Shown here in pieces: positions 48,111-59,850 of a stretch of 64,000 nt of DNA. A model generated the notes under the pieces. The model saw only the letters and a program-made list of their open reading frames with translations. It did no database searches and was not told where the DNA came from. Within the stretch, counting starts at the first letter, position 1. The number at the start of each line of letters is the position of its first letter. This stretch comes from Dictyostelium firmibasis (taxonomy: Eukaryota > Evosea > Eumycetozoa > Dictyosteliales > Dictyosteliaceae). Made by a program: the position numbers and the translations under genes. The DNA lies in the NCBI GenBank assembly GCA_036169595.1, contig CM069768.1:62001-126000 (forward strand). Reading direction: 5' to 3'.

Positions 48111-48492
48111 TGTTAGAGTTTAACTAGTTTTATTAAAAGAAATAGTAACTCAAGACACAAAATAATGAAATAATGTTCTCAAAACGAAGTTCGTAAAAAT
48201 TAAATTAAATTTTTACAATTGTCGAAATTTTGTTATTTTTTTCTCTTCGAAAAAGTCGAAGATGTTTTTATAATTTTTTAAAATAAATCATTACGCTAGT
48301 TTTTTCCCACACTGAAACTTTACCTTTATTGTAAGAATTTTTATATTTATTTGTTTTAATTATATAAATAAAATTAGATAGAAATTAGGATGTAGATTGT
48401 ATGATTATATTATAGAGATAGTTAGTGGATATACAGGTACAGCATTAGTAGTTATATAGTTAGAATAAGTAAACGAGGGGAAACCCCAACAC
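48111..48492 (+). repeat. 5' LTR of S1
   Basis: 382 bp, TGTTAGAG...CCCCAACA. Contains a region CTTCGAAAAAGTCGAAG (inverted repeat, near 48245) that may form a hairpin or act as a regulatory palindrome. Confidence 0.92.
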
Positions 48493-48869
48493 TTTTTTAT
48501 TTTTTTTTTTTCTGACAAGAGAGATAAAAAGTTATAAAGAGGGAAAGATACATCAATATCTATATTCACAAAAGATGAATAATAGGTAGTTGGTGATATC
48601 AATAGTGCAGCATTAAGAAAAAATAAAAAGATTGATGCAAGAGACTATGTATTTATTTTTATTTTTTTGAAAAAAAGAAAATAAAAATAAATATGTAAGG
48701 ATATATCTGCTCAATGAATAAAAATTCTTTAAATGTGATAGCCTATTAATTGTTGTATAGTGTTGTTATAAAATGTTAATTCTTTTGAAAAAAATAATAA
48801 TAAAATAATTAAGATAAAATATTAATTAATAATTTTAGTCTTTAAATTAATTTTACTATTATAAAAAAT

Positions 48870-49991
48870 ATGTCAAAAAAAGCAAACAATTCAAAGAACA
48901 CAACAACAACAACAACATCACCTACAAAAATAGTTGATAACTCTCGAATAGTAGAGAATCCGGAGTTATTCCAAACTCATTCGGATAGTGAAGCATCAGA
49001 TGCTATCACTGTTAGTCAACTAGCCAAGATGGTGAAAGACCTCGAGAGAAAATTGGCGGAGAAGGCTAATGAAATGGAGAAGTTTAAGGATAACTCCAGA
49101 AGAATAATGGATAGTAAGACGGTTGAAAGTGTTAAAACCGCAGCCAATGGAGAGATACAATATCAAAGATTTGTAGATTTCTGCCCATTATTTAATATAA
49201 AGCCTAATCTTAGCGAATTTTTGAGAAATGGTTGTGCCAATGACAAAACCGCACCACACCTAGATTGCTACGACAAAGAGGTGGAGGGTGAAGAGTTAAA
49301 AAGTATATTAAGAAGAGTGCACAAGGCACACAAAGAGGCCGAGAGAGCAAGTGACCTCCCAGTCATTATCATGGATCTGGTTGAAGCCGTCACTAACTCC
49401 CAAAAGATTAACAGTTCATTTGAGACTGATAAGAACCTTGATAGAGTGTACAACTTTATTAATATCTACAGTCCACCTCACTACAATGGTAAAACAGTAG
49501 AGGAGAAATTTAATAAGGACTGTGAGAACAAGGTCAAAATCTGCAAAGAGATGCTGATTGCTTCAGTTCATCCACAATTCGCCTCTGAAGTTAGAGCACT
49601 AATCTCCAATGAAAAGTGTATCGACGCTTCGCGTAGCAAAATATCTGACTTCATTTTCAATAATGAAATAAGATTAAAAAGCTTTACTGGTAAGAGACAA
49701 CGTGAAGAAAATATCACAAGTCCAGGTAATGCAAGGCTACAAAGCCCAAAACCAATCCAACCAGCCGAGAGAAAGGCGATGCTAGAAGGCATTAGAAAAA
49801 AGGGTAGTGGTTGTGGTCCAAATGTTAATCTTACAACAATCAATGACAACATTTTGTTATTTAGAAGTAATAATAATGTATGTCTCAATTGTGGAAGAAA
49901 TCATTTGGTTAAAGAATGTAGAGCTCAGTCGAGTAATGAAAAGGTTCAAATCGACAAGAGTCAAAGTCCATTCAAAAGAATGACCAAATGA
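48870..49991 (+). CDS. S1 gag
   Basis: 373 codons from the ATG at 48870, about 375 bp after the LTR. Ser/Thr-rich N-terminus, coiled-coil-like segment (KMVKDLERKLAEKANEMEKF), a capsid-like central region and a zinc knuckle near the C-terminus (CLNCGRNHLVKEC, one residue shorter than the canonical spacing). Structural protein of the retrotransposon particle. Confidence 0.85.
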   Translation: MSKKANNSKNTTTTTTSPTKIVDNSRIVENPELFQTHSDSEASDAITVSQLAKMVKDLERKLAEKANEMEKFKDNSRRIMDSKTVESVKTAANGEIQYQRFVDFCPLFNIKPNLSEFLRNGCANDKTAPHLDCYDKEVEGEELKSILRRVHKAHKEAERASDLPVIIMDLVEAVTNSQKINSSFETDKNLDRVYNFINIYSPPHYNGKTVEEKFNKDCENKVKICKEMLIASVHPQFASEVRALISNEKCIDASRSKISDFIFNNEIRLKSFTGKRQREENITSPGNARLQSPKPIQPAERKAMLEGIRKKGSGCGPNVNLTTINDNILLFRSNNNVCLNCGRNHLVKECRAQSSNEKVQIDKSQSPFKRMTK

Positions 49992-50261
49992 TGCCATGCC
50001 GATGATGGTGTAGAAAATAATAATAATAAAATAAATAAAAAATATTTTTTTCCAAACTATCATCACATAGAAGATCATGATCAATTAGATGATCATGACT
50101 CATTAAAAAAACTTGAAGACATTTATTTTAATTTAAAACATTCAAACAATGAAAGTGAGAATGATGATCCTAATAAAGGACAGAATAAAATAAAGAAGTT
50201 CCTTCAAAAAGTATATGAGGTTAAACTAAAACACAATGAAGAGATTGAAATTCCTTCAAAG

Positions 50262-53200
50262 GTGAAGATAGAGAAACCCATAAAAATAATAAATAAAGAA
50301 ATTGGTAATAAAATTAAAGATAATAATAAAAATTATATTGTTAATTTATTTAATCAATTAAAAGAAACTAATTTCAACTTTGATTCCATAAAGAGAAAAG
50401 GGGAAGAAAAGGTTAAAGAAATTTATGAAATTAGATTTAACGAAAATAAAAAACCTTTAATTACAATGGTTGCTAATTCATCCATTGGTAATAAAGATAT
50501 AATGATTCCTATTGTAAAAGGTATTATGATAGAGAATAAAAATAACATGAACAAACCACGTTTGATATTAGATCCAAAGAAGGTAAATGAAACCATAAAA
50601 GTGATCTTAGATACAGGTAGTAATATCAGTTTAATTAATAGAAAATTATTAACTGAGGAGATGAAATCAATGATTCACAACAGTAAAGATATTGTTGAAT
50701 TTCCACTACTTGGTATTAAAGAATCAAATGTGCAAGATGTTAATATACAGTTAGGAGATGACGTATATAAATTTATTGTAACTGATGTCGAAGTAGTTGA
50801 TGTTTTAATTGGTAATGATATTTTAAAAGAATCAATCATTGATCAACAAAAACAATTACTCATCCTTAACAATAGAAGGTATAGAATAACATACCAAAAA
50901 TCAAAAGAGTATAAGTGTAATTTGAATACCGAAGAGGAAGAATACATTAACTCTAAATTCGAAGAAGATGAAGACATAAAAGATAAAGTAATAGAAATTG
51001 TCGAAAATCTTCCATCAACAATTTGTGATATATTAGTAAAAACAAATCCTTCTGAGGAAGAGATTGAAATAATAACTAATTTTATCAGCGAAGAGTTTGA
51101 AGATGTGATAGTTGAGAAACTTCCAGAAATTTCTGATCAATTAAAGAAATCTAGAAGGAATAAAATTATTCACAATATTCTGATTAAAATAGGTATGGAA
51201 ATAAAACCAGCAAAAAAGTTGATTTATTACACATCAGATGATCAGAAAAAGGTAGTAGAAGAGATGATTGAGAAATTTTTAGATCTAGGTATTATAACAA
51301 GATCAAAATCCAATTATTCTTCTCCAATTATCCTCATCAGAGAGGAGAGTAAATGGCGAATAGTTCATGATTATCGTAATTTAAATGAAGTAACAGTAAG
51401 AGATGAACATCCATTTACACCAGCAGATAATTTAATCAGTCAATGTAAAGATTCTAAATTGTTTTCTAAATTTGACATGATTATGGGATTCTTCCAAGTG
51501 ATGTTAAATCCAAAACATCAACAATATACGGCGTTTACAACCCACATTGGAAAATTCGAGTATCTCAGAATGCCGATGGGATTGGTAAATTCGCCTTCAA
51601 CATTTGCTAGGCTTATGGTTGAAACCTTTGGAAAAATTAAGAATCTACTACAATACTTTGATGATTTATTAATTCATACAAAGGAGAATTATAAAAAACA
51701 TTTTATTGAAATAATTAGAATGTTATTATATTGTAGAAAATACATGATTTATATTGCAAAATCAAAAAGTCATATGTTCAAAAAAGAAGTAGATTTTTTA
51801 GGATTTCAAATAAATCAAAAAGGTATTTCTCCAAGAGCTGCTAAGATTAGAGCCATCACTGAATTACCAAACCCAAGAACCGCAAAAGAGGCTGAATCTG
51901 CTTTAGGTTTGTTTGGATTCTTCAGAAGAGTTATTCCCAAGTATGCAGAGAAAACTGCATTCATATCAGCTGAATCAAAGGTCAAGGGGGGGAAACTATC
52001 TGATAAAGCAATAGAAGAGTTCATTGCATTAAAGGAAGAGTTTAAAGGTGACAATATTGTTGCTATCCCAATCGAAAAGAACGATGATCCTGTTGACATG
52101 GAGTTACTTGAGGAACCACACGGATTACCAGTTAAAGATCCGGATAATATATTTAATGGTGGATACCATCTATATTGTGATGTTAGTGACCTAGCTTTGT
52201 CAGGTGTACTATATCAAATCCAAGAAAGTAGACTCAGACCAATATGGTTTCATAGTAGAAAACTATCTGAAACTCAGAAAAGATACAGTATTGGTGATAG
52301 AGAATTCCTTTCGATAATTGATTCACTCAAAAAATTCCAATATTTATTAATGGGGAAAAGAGTGACAATTTATACTGACCACCAAAACCTACTATATGTT
52401 ATTAATAAGACGAGCGAACAGCTATTGTCAAATAGACAAATAAACTATATAAAATATTTAGAAGAGTTTAATGCAAAATTAATACATATTAGTGGTAATA
52501 AAAATGGTGTGGCTGATTTCTTATCTCGTAAATATGACTCATTCCAATGGGATGCCTCATTTTTAGAGAAGATTAAAGAAGAACAAGAAGGTTCGGAATG
52601 GCTAAAAGAGATGAAAAATAATCAAAATCTCTGCATCGAAGGAACCAATGATATATATTATCTTGTAGAAGATGGTATAAGAAAATTAATAATTGTAGAA
52701 AAAGAAACTATAGATAAAATAGTAAGAGAATATCATGACGCCAAATATAGTGGTCATAAGTCATTCGAAGTCGTGTATAATAACATTAGACATGATTACT
52801 ATTTTAGAGATATGTATTCTATAATTAAAAGATATATCAAATCTTGTGCAGTATGCCAATTGAATATCAATAGAAAGGAAACTGGGTTACTTCAAAGTTT
52901 AGAAATACCCTATGAGGTTTGGAGGGACATATCAATGGATTTCGTCTCCATGCCCAAATCTAAAATGGCAATGAATGGATTCCAAGTTGAAGTAGATCAA
53001 TGCTGCATGATAGTATGTAGATTATCTAAAATGATTCATGCAATCCCATGTGCTAAAACCATCAATGCTGAACATACAGCACAACTCATGTTGAATCATG
53101 TTTTCAGATTACATGGTTATCCAAGGACCATTGTATCAGACAGAGACCCAAAATTCATATCGGAAATTTGGAGACTTTGGGCTGAAACTATGGATTCGAA

Positions 53201-54221
53201 ATTAAAAATGACTGTTGCACATAGAGCGAAAGGGGATGGCCAAACTGAAAGAAAAATTCAAGAATTCGTTGCAATCCTAACAAAGATGTCGAGCACATAC
53301 GGAGAAGGATGGGCCGATCTTACTGCGTTAGCAGAATTTGCAATGAATTCATCTATTAGTAAGGTAACCAAAATGTCACCTTTCCAAGCAGTTTATGGTT
53401 TCAATCCACCAACTCCAGTGAGTCATTTTAATACTTTAACAAGAACTAAGATTCCGTTGAGTAGTATCAAAAAAATCATACGTGATAATATTCTTGATGC
53501 TCAAATAACCTCACAAAAATATTATAATAAAAATCGTGGTAAAGCACCCGACTACAAAATAGGTGACAAAGTGTTTGTAAAAAGAAAATACTTTGAAACT
53601 GGTCTTTCAAAAGATATTATTTCTAAAAAACTAGAATCTAAAAATTGTGGTCCATTTAAAATCATTGAAGTAAATGGAAACAATGTAACTCTGGATCTAA
53701 TTAGTTATCCTAGAAAACAGAATGTGTTCAATGTTGACCAATTAGTACAACTATTTGAAGATGATGATTGGATTAGAAATGAAATATCAATGCCTGACGC
53801 AGAAGAGACTGAAGAGTCCACCTATGAAGTAGAAAAAATTATTAACTACGATAGAAAACATAGACGTTATCTAGCCAAGTTTGTTGGTTATCCAGAACCT
53901 GAATGGGTCAAAGAGGAAGATGCCAACTGTGATGAGTTGATAAAAGAATATTGGGAAGTTCAAAATGAAAAATTGAACTCAAAACAAGGGAGGGAGAGCA
54001 GACAACAAGAAAATCTTGAGTCAATTGTTCATCCTGAAACCTCCAATATCTCTTTATCCGACAGATCAGAGAGCAACTTTCAAGATCCAGAGATTCCAGA
54101 GAGTTTCAATAAATCCAAAGCTGGAAGGAAAAGAGTTAATAGTAAAGGAGGAGAATCGGAAGTTGTTAAAAGTAAAGTCACAAAGAGTGGTAGAACCAGT
54201 AAACCACCAAGTAGATTCTAA
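50262..54221 (+). CDS. S1 pol: protease, RT, RNase H, integrase, chromodomain
   Basis: About 1319 codons shown from a non-ATG position; the frame is already open upstream of it and lies in a different phase from gag. Skipper-type elements are known to express such downstream frames by frameshift or read-through. Domains: aspartic protease (VILDTGSNISLI, residues about 115-126), RT (FSKFDMIMGFFQV, LRMPMGLVNSPSTF, QYFDDLLIH), RNase H (LYCDVSDLALSGVL, TDHQNLLYVIN), integrase (HHCC finger ending CAVCQL; ISMDFVSMPK, VSDRDPKF, GDGQTERKIQEF) and a chromodomain at about 1195-1245 (YEVEKIINYDRKHRRYLAKF, GYPEPEWVKEED). The chromodomain of such elements steers integration to heterochromatin. Confidence 0.88.
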   Translation: MKIEKPIKIINKEIGNKIKDNNKNYIVNLFNQLKETNFNFDSIKRKGEEKVKEIYEIRFNENKKPLITMVANSSIGNKDIMIPIVKGIMIENKNNMNKPRLILDPKKVNETIKVILDTGSNISLINRKLLTEEMKSMIHNSKDIVEFPLLGIKESNVQDVNIQLGDDVYKFIVTDVEVVDVLIGNDILKESIIDQQKQLLILNNRRYRITYQKSKEYKCNLNTEEEEYINSKFEEDEDIKDKVIEIVENLPSTICDILVKTNPSEEEIEIITNFISEEFEDVIVEKLPEISDQLKKSRRNKIIHNILIKIGMEIKPAKKLIYYTSDDQKKVVEEMIEKFLDLGIITRSKSNYSSPIILIREESKWRIVHDYRNLNEVTVRDEHPFTPADNLISQCKDSKLFSKFDMIMGFFQVMLNPKHQQYTAFTTHIGKFEYLRMPMGLVNSPSTFARLMVETFGKIKNLLQYFDDLLIHTKENYKKHFIEIIRMLLYCRKYMIYIAKSKSHMFKKEVDFLGFQINQKGISPRAAKIRAITELPNPRTAKEAESALGLFGFFRRVIPKYAEKTAFISAESKVKGGKLSDKAIEEFIALKEEFKGDNIVAIPIEKNDDPVDMELLEEPHGLPVKDPDNIFNGGYHLYCDVSDLALSGVLYQIQESRLRPIWFHSRKLSETQKRYSIGDREFLSIIDSLKKFQYLLMGKRVTIYTDHQNLLYVINKTSEQLLSNRQINYIKYLEEFNAKLIHISGNKNGVADFLSRKYDSFQWDASFLEKIKEEQEGSEWLKEMKNNQNLCIEGTNDIYYLVEDGIRKLIIVEKETIDKIVREYHDAKYSGHKSFEVVYNNIRHDYYFRDMYSIIKRYIKSCAVCQLNINRKETGLLQSLEIPYEVWRDISMDFVSMPKSKMAMNGFQVEVDQCCMIVCRLSKMIHAIPCAKTINAEHTAQLMLNHVFRLHGYPRTIVSDRDPKFISEIWRLWAETMDSKLKMTVAHRAKGDGQTERKIQEFVAILTKMSSTYGEGWADLTALAEFAMNSSISKVTKMSPFQAVYGFNPPTPVSHFNTLTRTKIPLSSIKKIIRDNILDAQITSQKYYNKNRGKAPDYKIGDKVFVKRKYFETGLSKDIISKKLESKNCGPFKIIEVNGNNVTLDLISYPRKQNVFNVDQLVQLFEDDDWIRNEISMPDAEETEESTYEVEKIINYDRKHRRYLAKFVGYPEPEWVKEEDANCDELIKEYWEVQNEKLNSKQGRESRQQENLESIVHPETSNISLSDRSESNFQDPEIPESFNKSKAGRKRVNSKGGESEVVKSKVTKSGRTSKPPSRF

Positions 54222-54254
54222 AGCCCATAATCTCCTTCAGAGGGGAGGGGAAGG

Positions 54255-54635
54255 TGTTAGAGTTTAACTAGTTTTATTAAAAGAAATAGTAACTCAAGAC
54301 ACAAAATAATGAAATAATGTTCTCAAAACGAAGTTCGTAAAAATTAAATTAAATTTTTACAATTGTCGAAATTTTGTTATTTTTTTCTCTTCGAAAAAGT
54401 CGAAGATGTTTTTATAATTTTTTAAAATAAATCATTACGCTAGTTTTTTCCCACACTGAAACTTTACCTTTATTGTAAGAATTTTTATATTTATTTGTTT
54501 TAATTATATAAATAAAATTAGATAGAAATTAGGATGTAGATTGTATGATTATATTATAGAGATAGTTAGTGGATATACAGGTACAGCATTAGTAGTTATA
54601 TAGTTAGAATAAGTAAACGAGGGGAAACCCCAACA
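54255..54635 (+). repeat. 3' LTR of S1
   Basis: 381 bp, identical by eye to the 5' LTR except one fewer G in the run before AAACCCC. Preceded by the purine-rich tract AGAGGGGAGGGGAAGG (54239-54254), a typical polypurine primer site. Confidence 0.92.
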
Positions 54636-54661
54636 GTATTGGTGTTGGTGTTAGTATTGGT

Positions 54662-55416
54662 CCCTCCGAAATTTCCTTAAAATTGAACCATATTATAATT
54701 GAAATCTAAAATTACTATAAACTTAATTAATGAATGAAAAAAATTGTGTATGTGGTAAAAAAAGTAAAAATAAAAATAAAAAATAAAAAAATATTATTTT
54801 TATTTTTTGGAATTTTCCTAAACACACACCACATTCAAAAATCACCACGTTCATGAAGCAGGAATTAACAGATACTACCTGACACAACTTCTGAAAACCG
54901 TACGGGGTAAGTGTGTGTTAATATATATATTAAATACAATATATATTTTTTAATAATATTAAAATATAAAAAAGTTTATTAAAAACTATAATTATATCAT
55001 AGTTTTTTTTTTTTTTTTGGGAATGTGTGGTTTTTTTTTATAATTAAAAAAATAAAGGTTTTAATTTTTATTTTACTTATTTGTCATTCAATTTTATTTA
55101 AAAGGTAACATAATCTCTATTATAGTAATGTATTTTTTTAATTTTTTTTAATTTTTTTTTTTTAAATTTTTTTTTTTTAAATTTTTTTCCAAATTCTTTT
55201 TTTGATCACCACAGAATAACCCATTTAATTATATATATTTAAATATTTGAATAATAATTAAAAAAATCTCAATTATTTTACAAATTTTCATTCGTTTTTT
55301 ATTTTTTTTTATTTAATATTTTTTTTTTTGTGTGTTTTTTTCGATGCAGTTTTTTTATATATTTATATTTATTGAATGTATAAAATATCTGATAGAAATT
55401 GACATACAAAAAAAAA
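54662..55416 (+). repeat. Left arm of U1 (non-coding)
   Basis: AT-rich, no gene. The same arm occurs inverted in U2 at 62417-63179, nearly identical. Contains one isolated copy of the TTTGTCATTCAATTTTATT motif (near 55079) that is repeated at the right end, so both ends share this putative binding block. Confidence 0.75.
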
Positions 55417-58400
55417 ATGTTCAATAAAAGAGAATCAAATTTCGAACAAAAGTTTAATGTATTTAAGAGAGGAAAACAAATTCACAATAAAGAGGAAACA
55501 GAAATAAATTTTAGTTCAATAAAACATACTAATAGTCAACCATTAATACAACACTTTACATATGATCCAACTAGCACATTGTCGATAGAAGATAACACCA
55601 ATACCAATACCAATACCAATACCAATACCAATACCAATACCAATACCAGCACCAATACCAATACCAACACCAACACCAACTTCAACACCAACACCAACAC
55701 CAATACCACCACCAACACCAACACCAACACCAACACCAACACCAACACCAACACCAACACCAACACCAACACCAACACCAACACCAACACCAACACTTAC
55801 ATCAACACCAACACCAACTTCAACACCAACACGAATTTCAACACTACCTTCCAATACAACAACATCATCAACATAACAAATTATTATAATTCCAATAACA
55901 ACCAACCACAAAATGAAATTGAAGATGATACAGAAGTTGAATCACAAAATTCAGAAGCAGTGAATAATCAATTAACACAACCCATAATTGAACCAACAAC
56001 CGAACCTCAAGATATAGTTATACCAGAAAACTCCATCAAAATTCCTTCAAACATAAAAAACAATTTTATATTAAATGTAGATGAAGTTTTCAAATGCAGA
56101 TTGTGTAGTGGGAATCAAACAAACATCAATTCACAAATAGTGTCATATCAATCAATTCGTGGTATTCAAAAACATTTAGATAGAAAGCATTATAATTATT
56201 TAGTTTATATTATTAACAATAAACAAACTTTGGATAATTTAATAAATAATACTTTGGACGCTAATCATGTTTTTTGTGATCATGAAGGATGTAAAAAAGT
56301 TCTTTTAAAAAAAAATATTAGTGAACATTATAAAATACAACATCATAAAAATAATGATGCTCAAAAGGAAGGATGTTTACGTTGTAAAGATGTAGAATCA
56401 AAAAATAAAATTAAAGGATATGAAGATTTAATAAACTCAACAAGTAGAAAAGGTATTATTTTATTTTTTTTATTTTTTTTTATTTAATAATTATTAATTT
56501 TTTTTTTTTTAATTAGACTTATCATTAGATACTGTAGTTGGAAGTAAATATGACAAAATGATACCCTATGGAAAATGGAATGATCATTGTTTAGATTTTG
56601 GTATTCATACTAAAGTATATTCACAATCAGTGATAAGAAAATATTCAAATATATTATTAGAATTGATATGGGAGCCGATAGAAATACCCAATGGATATTT
56701 TAATAAAATTGATACAGTTATTGAAGCATTAATCCAAATAAATTGTAAAGAATTTGAAATTATTGAAAGAGATACAAATCTCAACATTGATTTTTATTCA
56801 AAACCAAATTGGATTCAAAGTTTAGGGTTAGAAGGTAGCAACATACATTTGGTAAAACTTTCAATAGACGGATGTAAAATGAATAAAAATAATAAACATG
56901 GTCAATTGGTAGGGATGTTACAAACCATAACAAACAACAAAACAGTCCCTCAATTAAAATCTTCAAAGGATGGACTTTTATTTACAGTTTCAATTGTAAA
57001 GGAAACATATGAAGAACTTTATCAAGAGTTTCAAGCAATAAGAGAATCACATGATTTCCATTCGTTGATAAATCAAATAAATAATATTTGCAAACTTATT
57101 CACAGTTATGATTTGGCTTGTGCATGCAAAATGTTAGGATATTGTGATTTATACTTACATAATTCATACTTCAAGTGTCCATATTGCTATTGTACCAAAC
57201 AAACAATAAACAAAGGTGAACTTCATTTTCAATTTGAACCAAGAGATAAAGTTAGAGAGAGAATCAAAATTAAAAAACGTTATGAAATGAGCAGATCATT
57301 AATCCCAGGACAAATATTACCAAATCCAAAGAGAACTATGGGTTGTATTGGGTATCCTGTTCTTCCTATTGAGCCAATTGATTTAGTTCCAGATTCTTTA
57401 CATTTAACAATGGCAATTATTAAGTTTTATTTAAAAGCATTATTAAGAAAACACAATGATATTATTGATGAAGTTATAATCACTCCAAAAATTGAATCTT
57501 TTGCAAAGAAAAAAATGAAATTATCAATTCAATCTTCAGTTAAAAAAAGAGGTTCTGATGTAATGTCAACAAACATTTGTGATAGAATGGTTACATCAAT
57601 GGTTAATTCAAATGAATTTTCAAATTTATTAAAAAATAGAGAAGAATTTTTACAAATTTTTATAGAATTCCCAGATTATGAAAAGGTAAAAACAGATGTT
57701 TTTTAAAAATTAAAAAAAAAAAAAAATACTAACTTTTCTTTTTTGTAATAGGTTTTATCTGTTTGGAATAAACTAGATTATATGTTAAAAATTTTAACTT
57801 CAGATGTTACAGTTGAGGAGTATCAGTGGGATATTATGGCACATGAATTAAATAATGATACAAAAGAAATTTATCCAAATATTACTTTTTCAACTTATTT
57901 GCATATCTTTTTAAAACACTGCGGTTATTTTAAAAATAGATATGGAAATTTGGAAAGGTTATCAACTTTCGCAGTAGAAGATTCTCATAAAACAAATAGA
58001 ACAATTAAAGATAGATGTACAAATAAATACAAATTGAATGGTTTCAATTCTGATGAAAGAGATAACATTAAAAAACAAAACCTTCAATTTCAAACGTTGA
58101 AAGTTTCGAATTTAAGATATATATTTAGATACAAACATTGTTTCCCCTTTTTTTTTGAAGAGGCAAAAAGAATTTTTAGCGAAAATCATTCAAACCATAT
58201 CATAGAAAACCAGGTATCCTCCGAGCAATTGTATCAAAGAAAAATTATTAAAAGAAAAAAAGAATATCAGGAACAAAAATCAAAAGAAATTAGATTAAAC
58301 CTTGTTGCCAAACAATTGCTTGATAATTTTAATCAATACTTTAACTATCCATCAATAGATTGTCAACAAATAAGAACAATGACCAATCCAAATCGTTCTC

Positions 58401-59059
58401 CACTATTTAAATTAAACCAAAGGGTTACAATTTGCTGGTTGGAAACTAACCCAACAATGATAGGATATTGTTCATGGTATGATGGATTCGTTGTTGACAC
58501 TTTAAACAATGAATCATTCAGGTATTCAATATTTTTTCCAAAGGAATTTACCAAAGATGATAATGAAGAAAAATTATATTCAGAGTCAAGAATTTTAACA
58601 TTAGATTATTATACTCCAAAATCAATTAATATTGATGTTAAGATTGGTGATTATATTATGGTTCTTTACAAAAAATTTTATTATGCATCTTTAGTTTTAG
58701 ATTGGGAAATTATTGGAAATAGAAAGATATTCAATACTAAAATATTGGGTTTAAATAATTATGTCAGAGTTTCATCTGATTTTAGTAATTGTTTTTTCAA
58801 AATCAATATTCCACAAGGAAAAACAATCCAAGATTTTTTACCTGATGATTTTTTAAATTTATATAACCATTCCAATGTAATTGATGAAGATCAAGATCAA
58901 GTCGTTGATTTTTTTGAAGATGAAAACCATCAAAATCCCGAAATTGGTTCTGACGACGATGATTATTTCATCCAAGAGAATCAATATGAAAATGATGAAT
59001 ATGATAATGATGAATATGATAACGATGAAGATGAAATTATAAATTCTCAATATATGTAA
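55417..59059 (+). CDS. U1 transposase, three exons, about 1170 aa
   Basis: Exons 55417-56452, 56517-57685 and 57752-59059; introns of 64 and 66 nt with GT..AG ends join in frame. N-terminus with a long Asn-Thr dipeptide run (residues about 60-150). Two C2H2 fingers: [11 protein letters not shown]...HLDRKH and [11 protein letters not shown]...HYKIQHH, then CLRC. Core: [11 protein letters not shown] (probable first Asp), [12 protein letters not shown] with [25 protein letters not shown], and [17 protein letters not shown]...VEDSHKTNR (probable acidic residue). Blocks and order parallel the T transposase and TNP2-type enzymes. C-terminus: two Tudor-like segments ([30 protein letters not shown]) and a very acidic tail. 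Intact. Assignment by eye. Confidence 0.75.
55594..55840 (+). repeat. AACACC/AATACC hexamer array coding Asn-Thr
   Basis: About 40 hexamers encoding Asn-Thr with occasional Asn-Phe or Ser-Thr, in frame in exon 1 of the U1 transposase. Such repeats are common in Dictyostelium proteins. Confidence 0.88.
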
Positions 59060-59149
59060 AATATTTAAATAAAATTTATGTAAAATATTCAAAAAAAAAA
59101 AAAAATATTTAAGAAAAATATTTAATTAAAATTATAATTATTATTTTAC

Positions 59150-59850
59150 TTATTTGTCATTCAATTTTTTGTATTCTTTTTTTATTTAAAAGGTAACTTA
59201 ATTGAGATTAGAGTAATGTATTTATTCTATAAAAAACAAATAATATTAATTAATTGGCTCTGATTATATTATAGTTTTTTTTTTTGTTGTGATTTTTTTT
59301 TTTTTATTAAAAAAAAAAAAGTTTTAATTTTTATTTTACTTATTTGTCATTTAATTTTTATAAATCTTTTTTTATTTTAAAGGCAACTTAATTGAGATTA
59401 TAGTTATGTATTATTTTTATAAAAAAATAAATAATATTAAATATTTTTTTTATTGATTATATCATAGTTTTTTTTTTTGTGGTTTTTTTTTTAATTAAAA
59501 ATAAGGATTTAATTTTACTTATTTGTCATTCAATTTTTATAAATCTTTTTTTATTAAAAAGTTAACATAATTGAGATTATAGTAATATTTTTTTCCATAT
59601 AAAAAAACAAATAATATTAGATATTTGTGGCTCTGATTATATTATAATTTTATTTTTGTTGTGATTTTTTTTTTATTAAAAAAAAAAGTTTTAATTTTTA
59701 ATTTCTTGTTTGTCATTTAATTTTTATAATTCTTTTTTTATTTTAAAGTCAACTTAATTGAGATTATATTTATATATTTTTTTATAAAAAAAATAAATAA
59801 TATTAAATATTTTTTATATTGATTATAATATAGTTTTTTTTTTTTTTTTT
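59150..59850 (+). repeat. Subterminal tandem repeats of U1
   Basis: Four units of about 185 bp, starting near TTTGTCATTCAATTTTTT (59154), TTTGTCATTTAATTTTTA (59342), TTTGTCATTCAATTTTTA (59521) and TTTGTCATTTAATTTTTA (59709); same order as in U3. Confidence 0.72.

Larger units (their letters stand above)
48111..54635 (+). mobile_element. Skipper-like Ty3/gypsy LTR retrotransposon S1, looks whole
   Basis: 6525-bp element: LTRs 48111-48492 and 54255-54635, gag 48870-49991, pol 50262-54221 with C-terminal chromodomain, flanked by the 5-bp target duplication GTATT (48106-48110, 54636-54640). The LTRs differ, as far as I can read, by one base in a G run, so the insertion is very recent. Chromodomain, size and LTR length fit Skipper of Dictyostelium. 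No breaks seen in gag or pol. Confidence 0.92.

Noticed and set aside
47778-48123. Val-Gly and Leu-Val repeat frames (also 55536-55911 on the minus strand)
   Set aside because: Wrong-frame or wrong-strand reading of the hexamer array that encodes Asn-Thr in U transposases.
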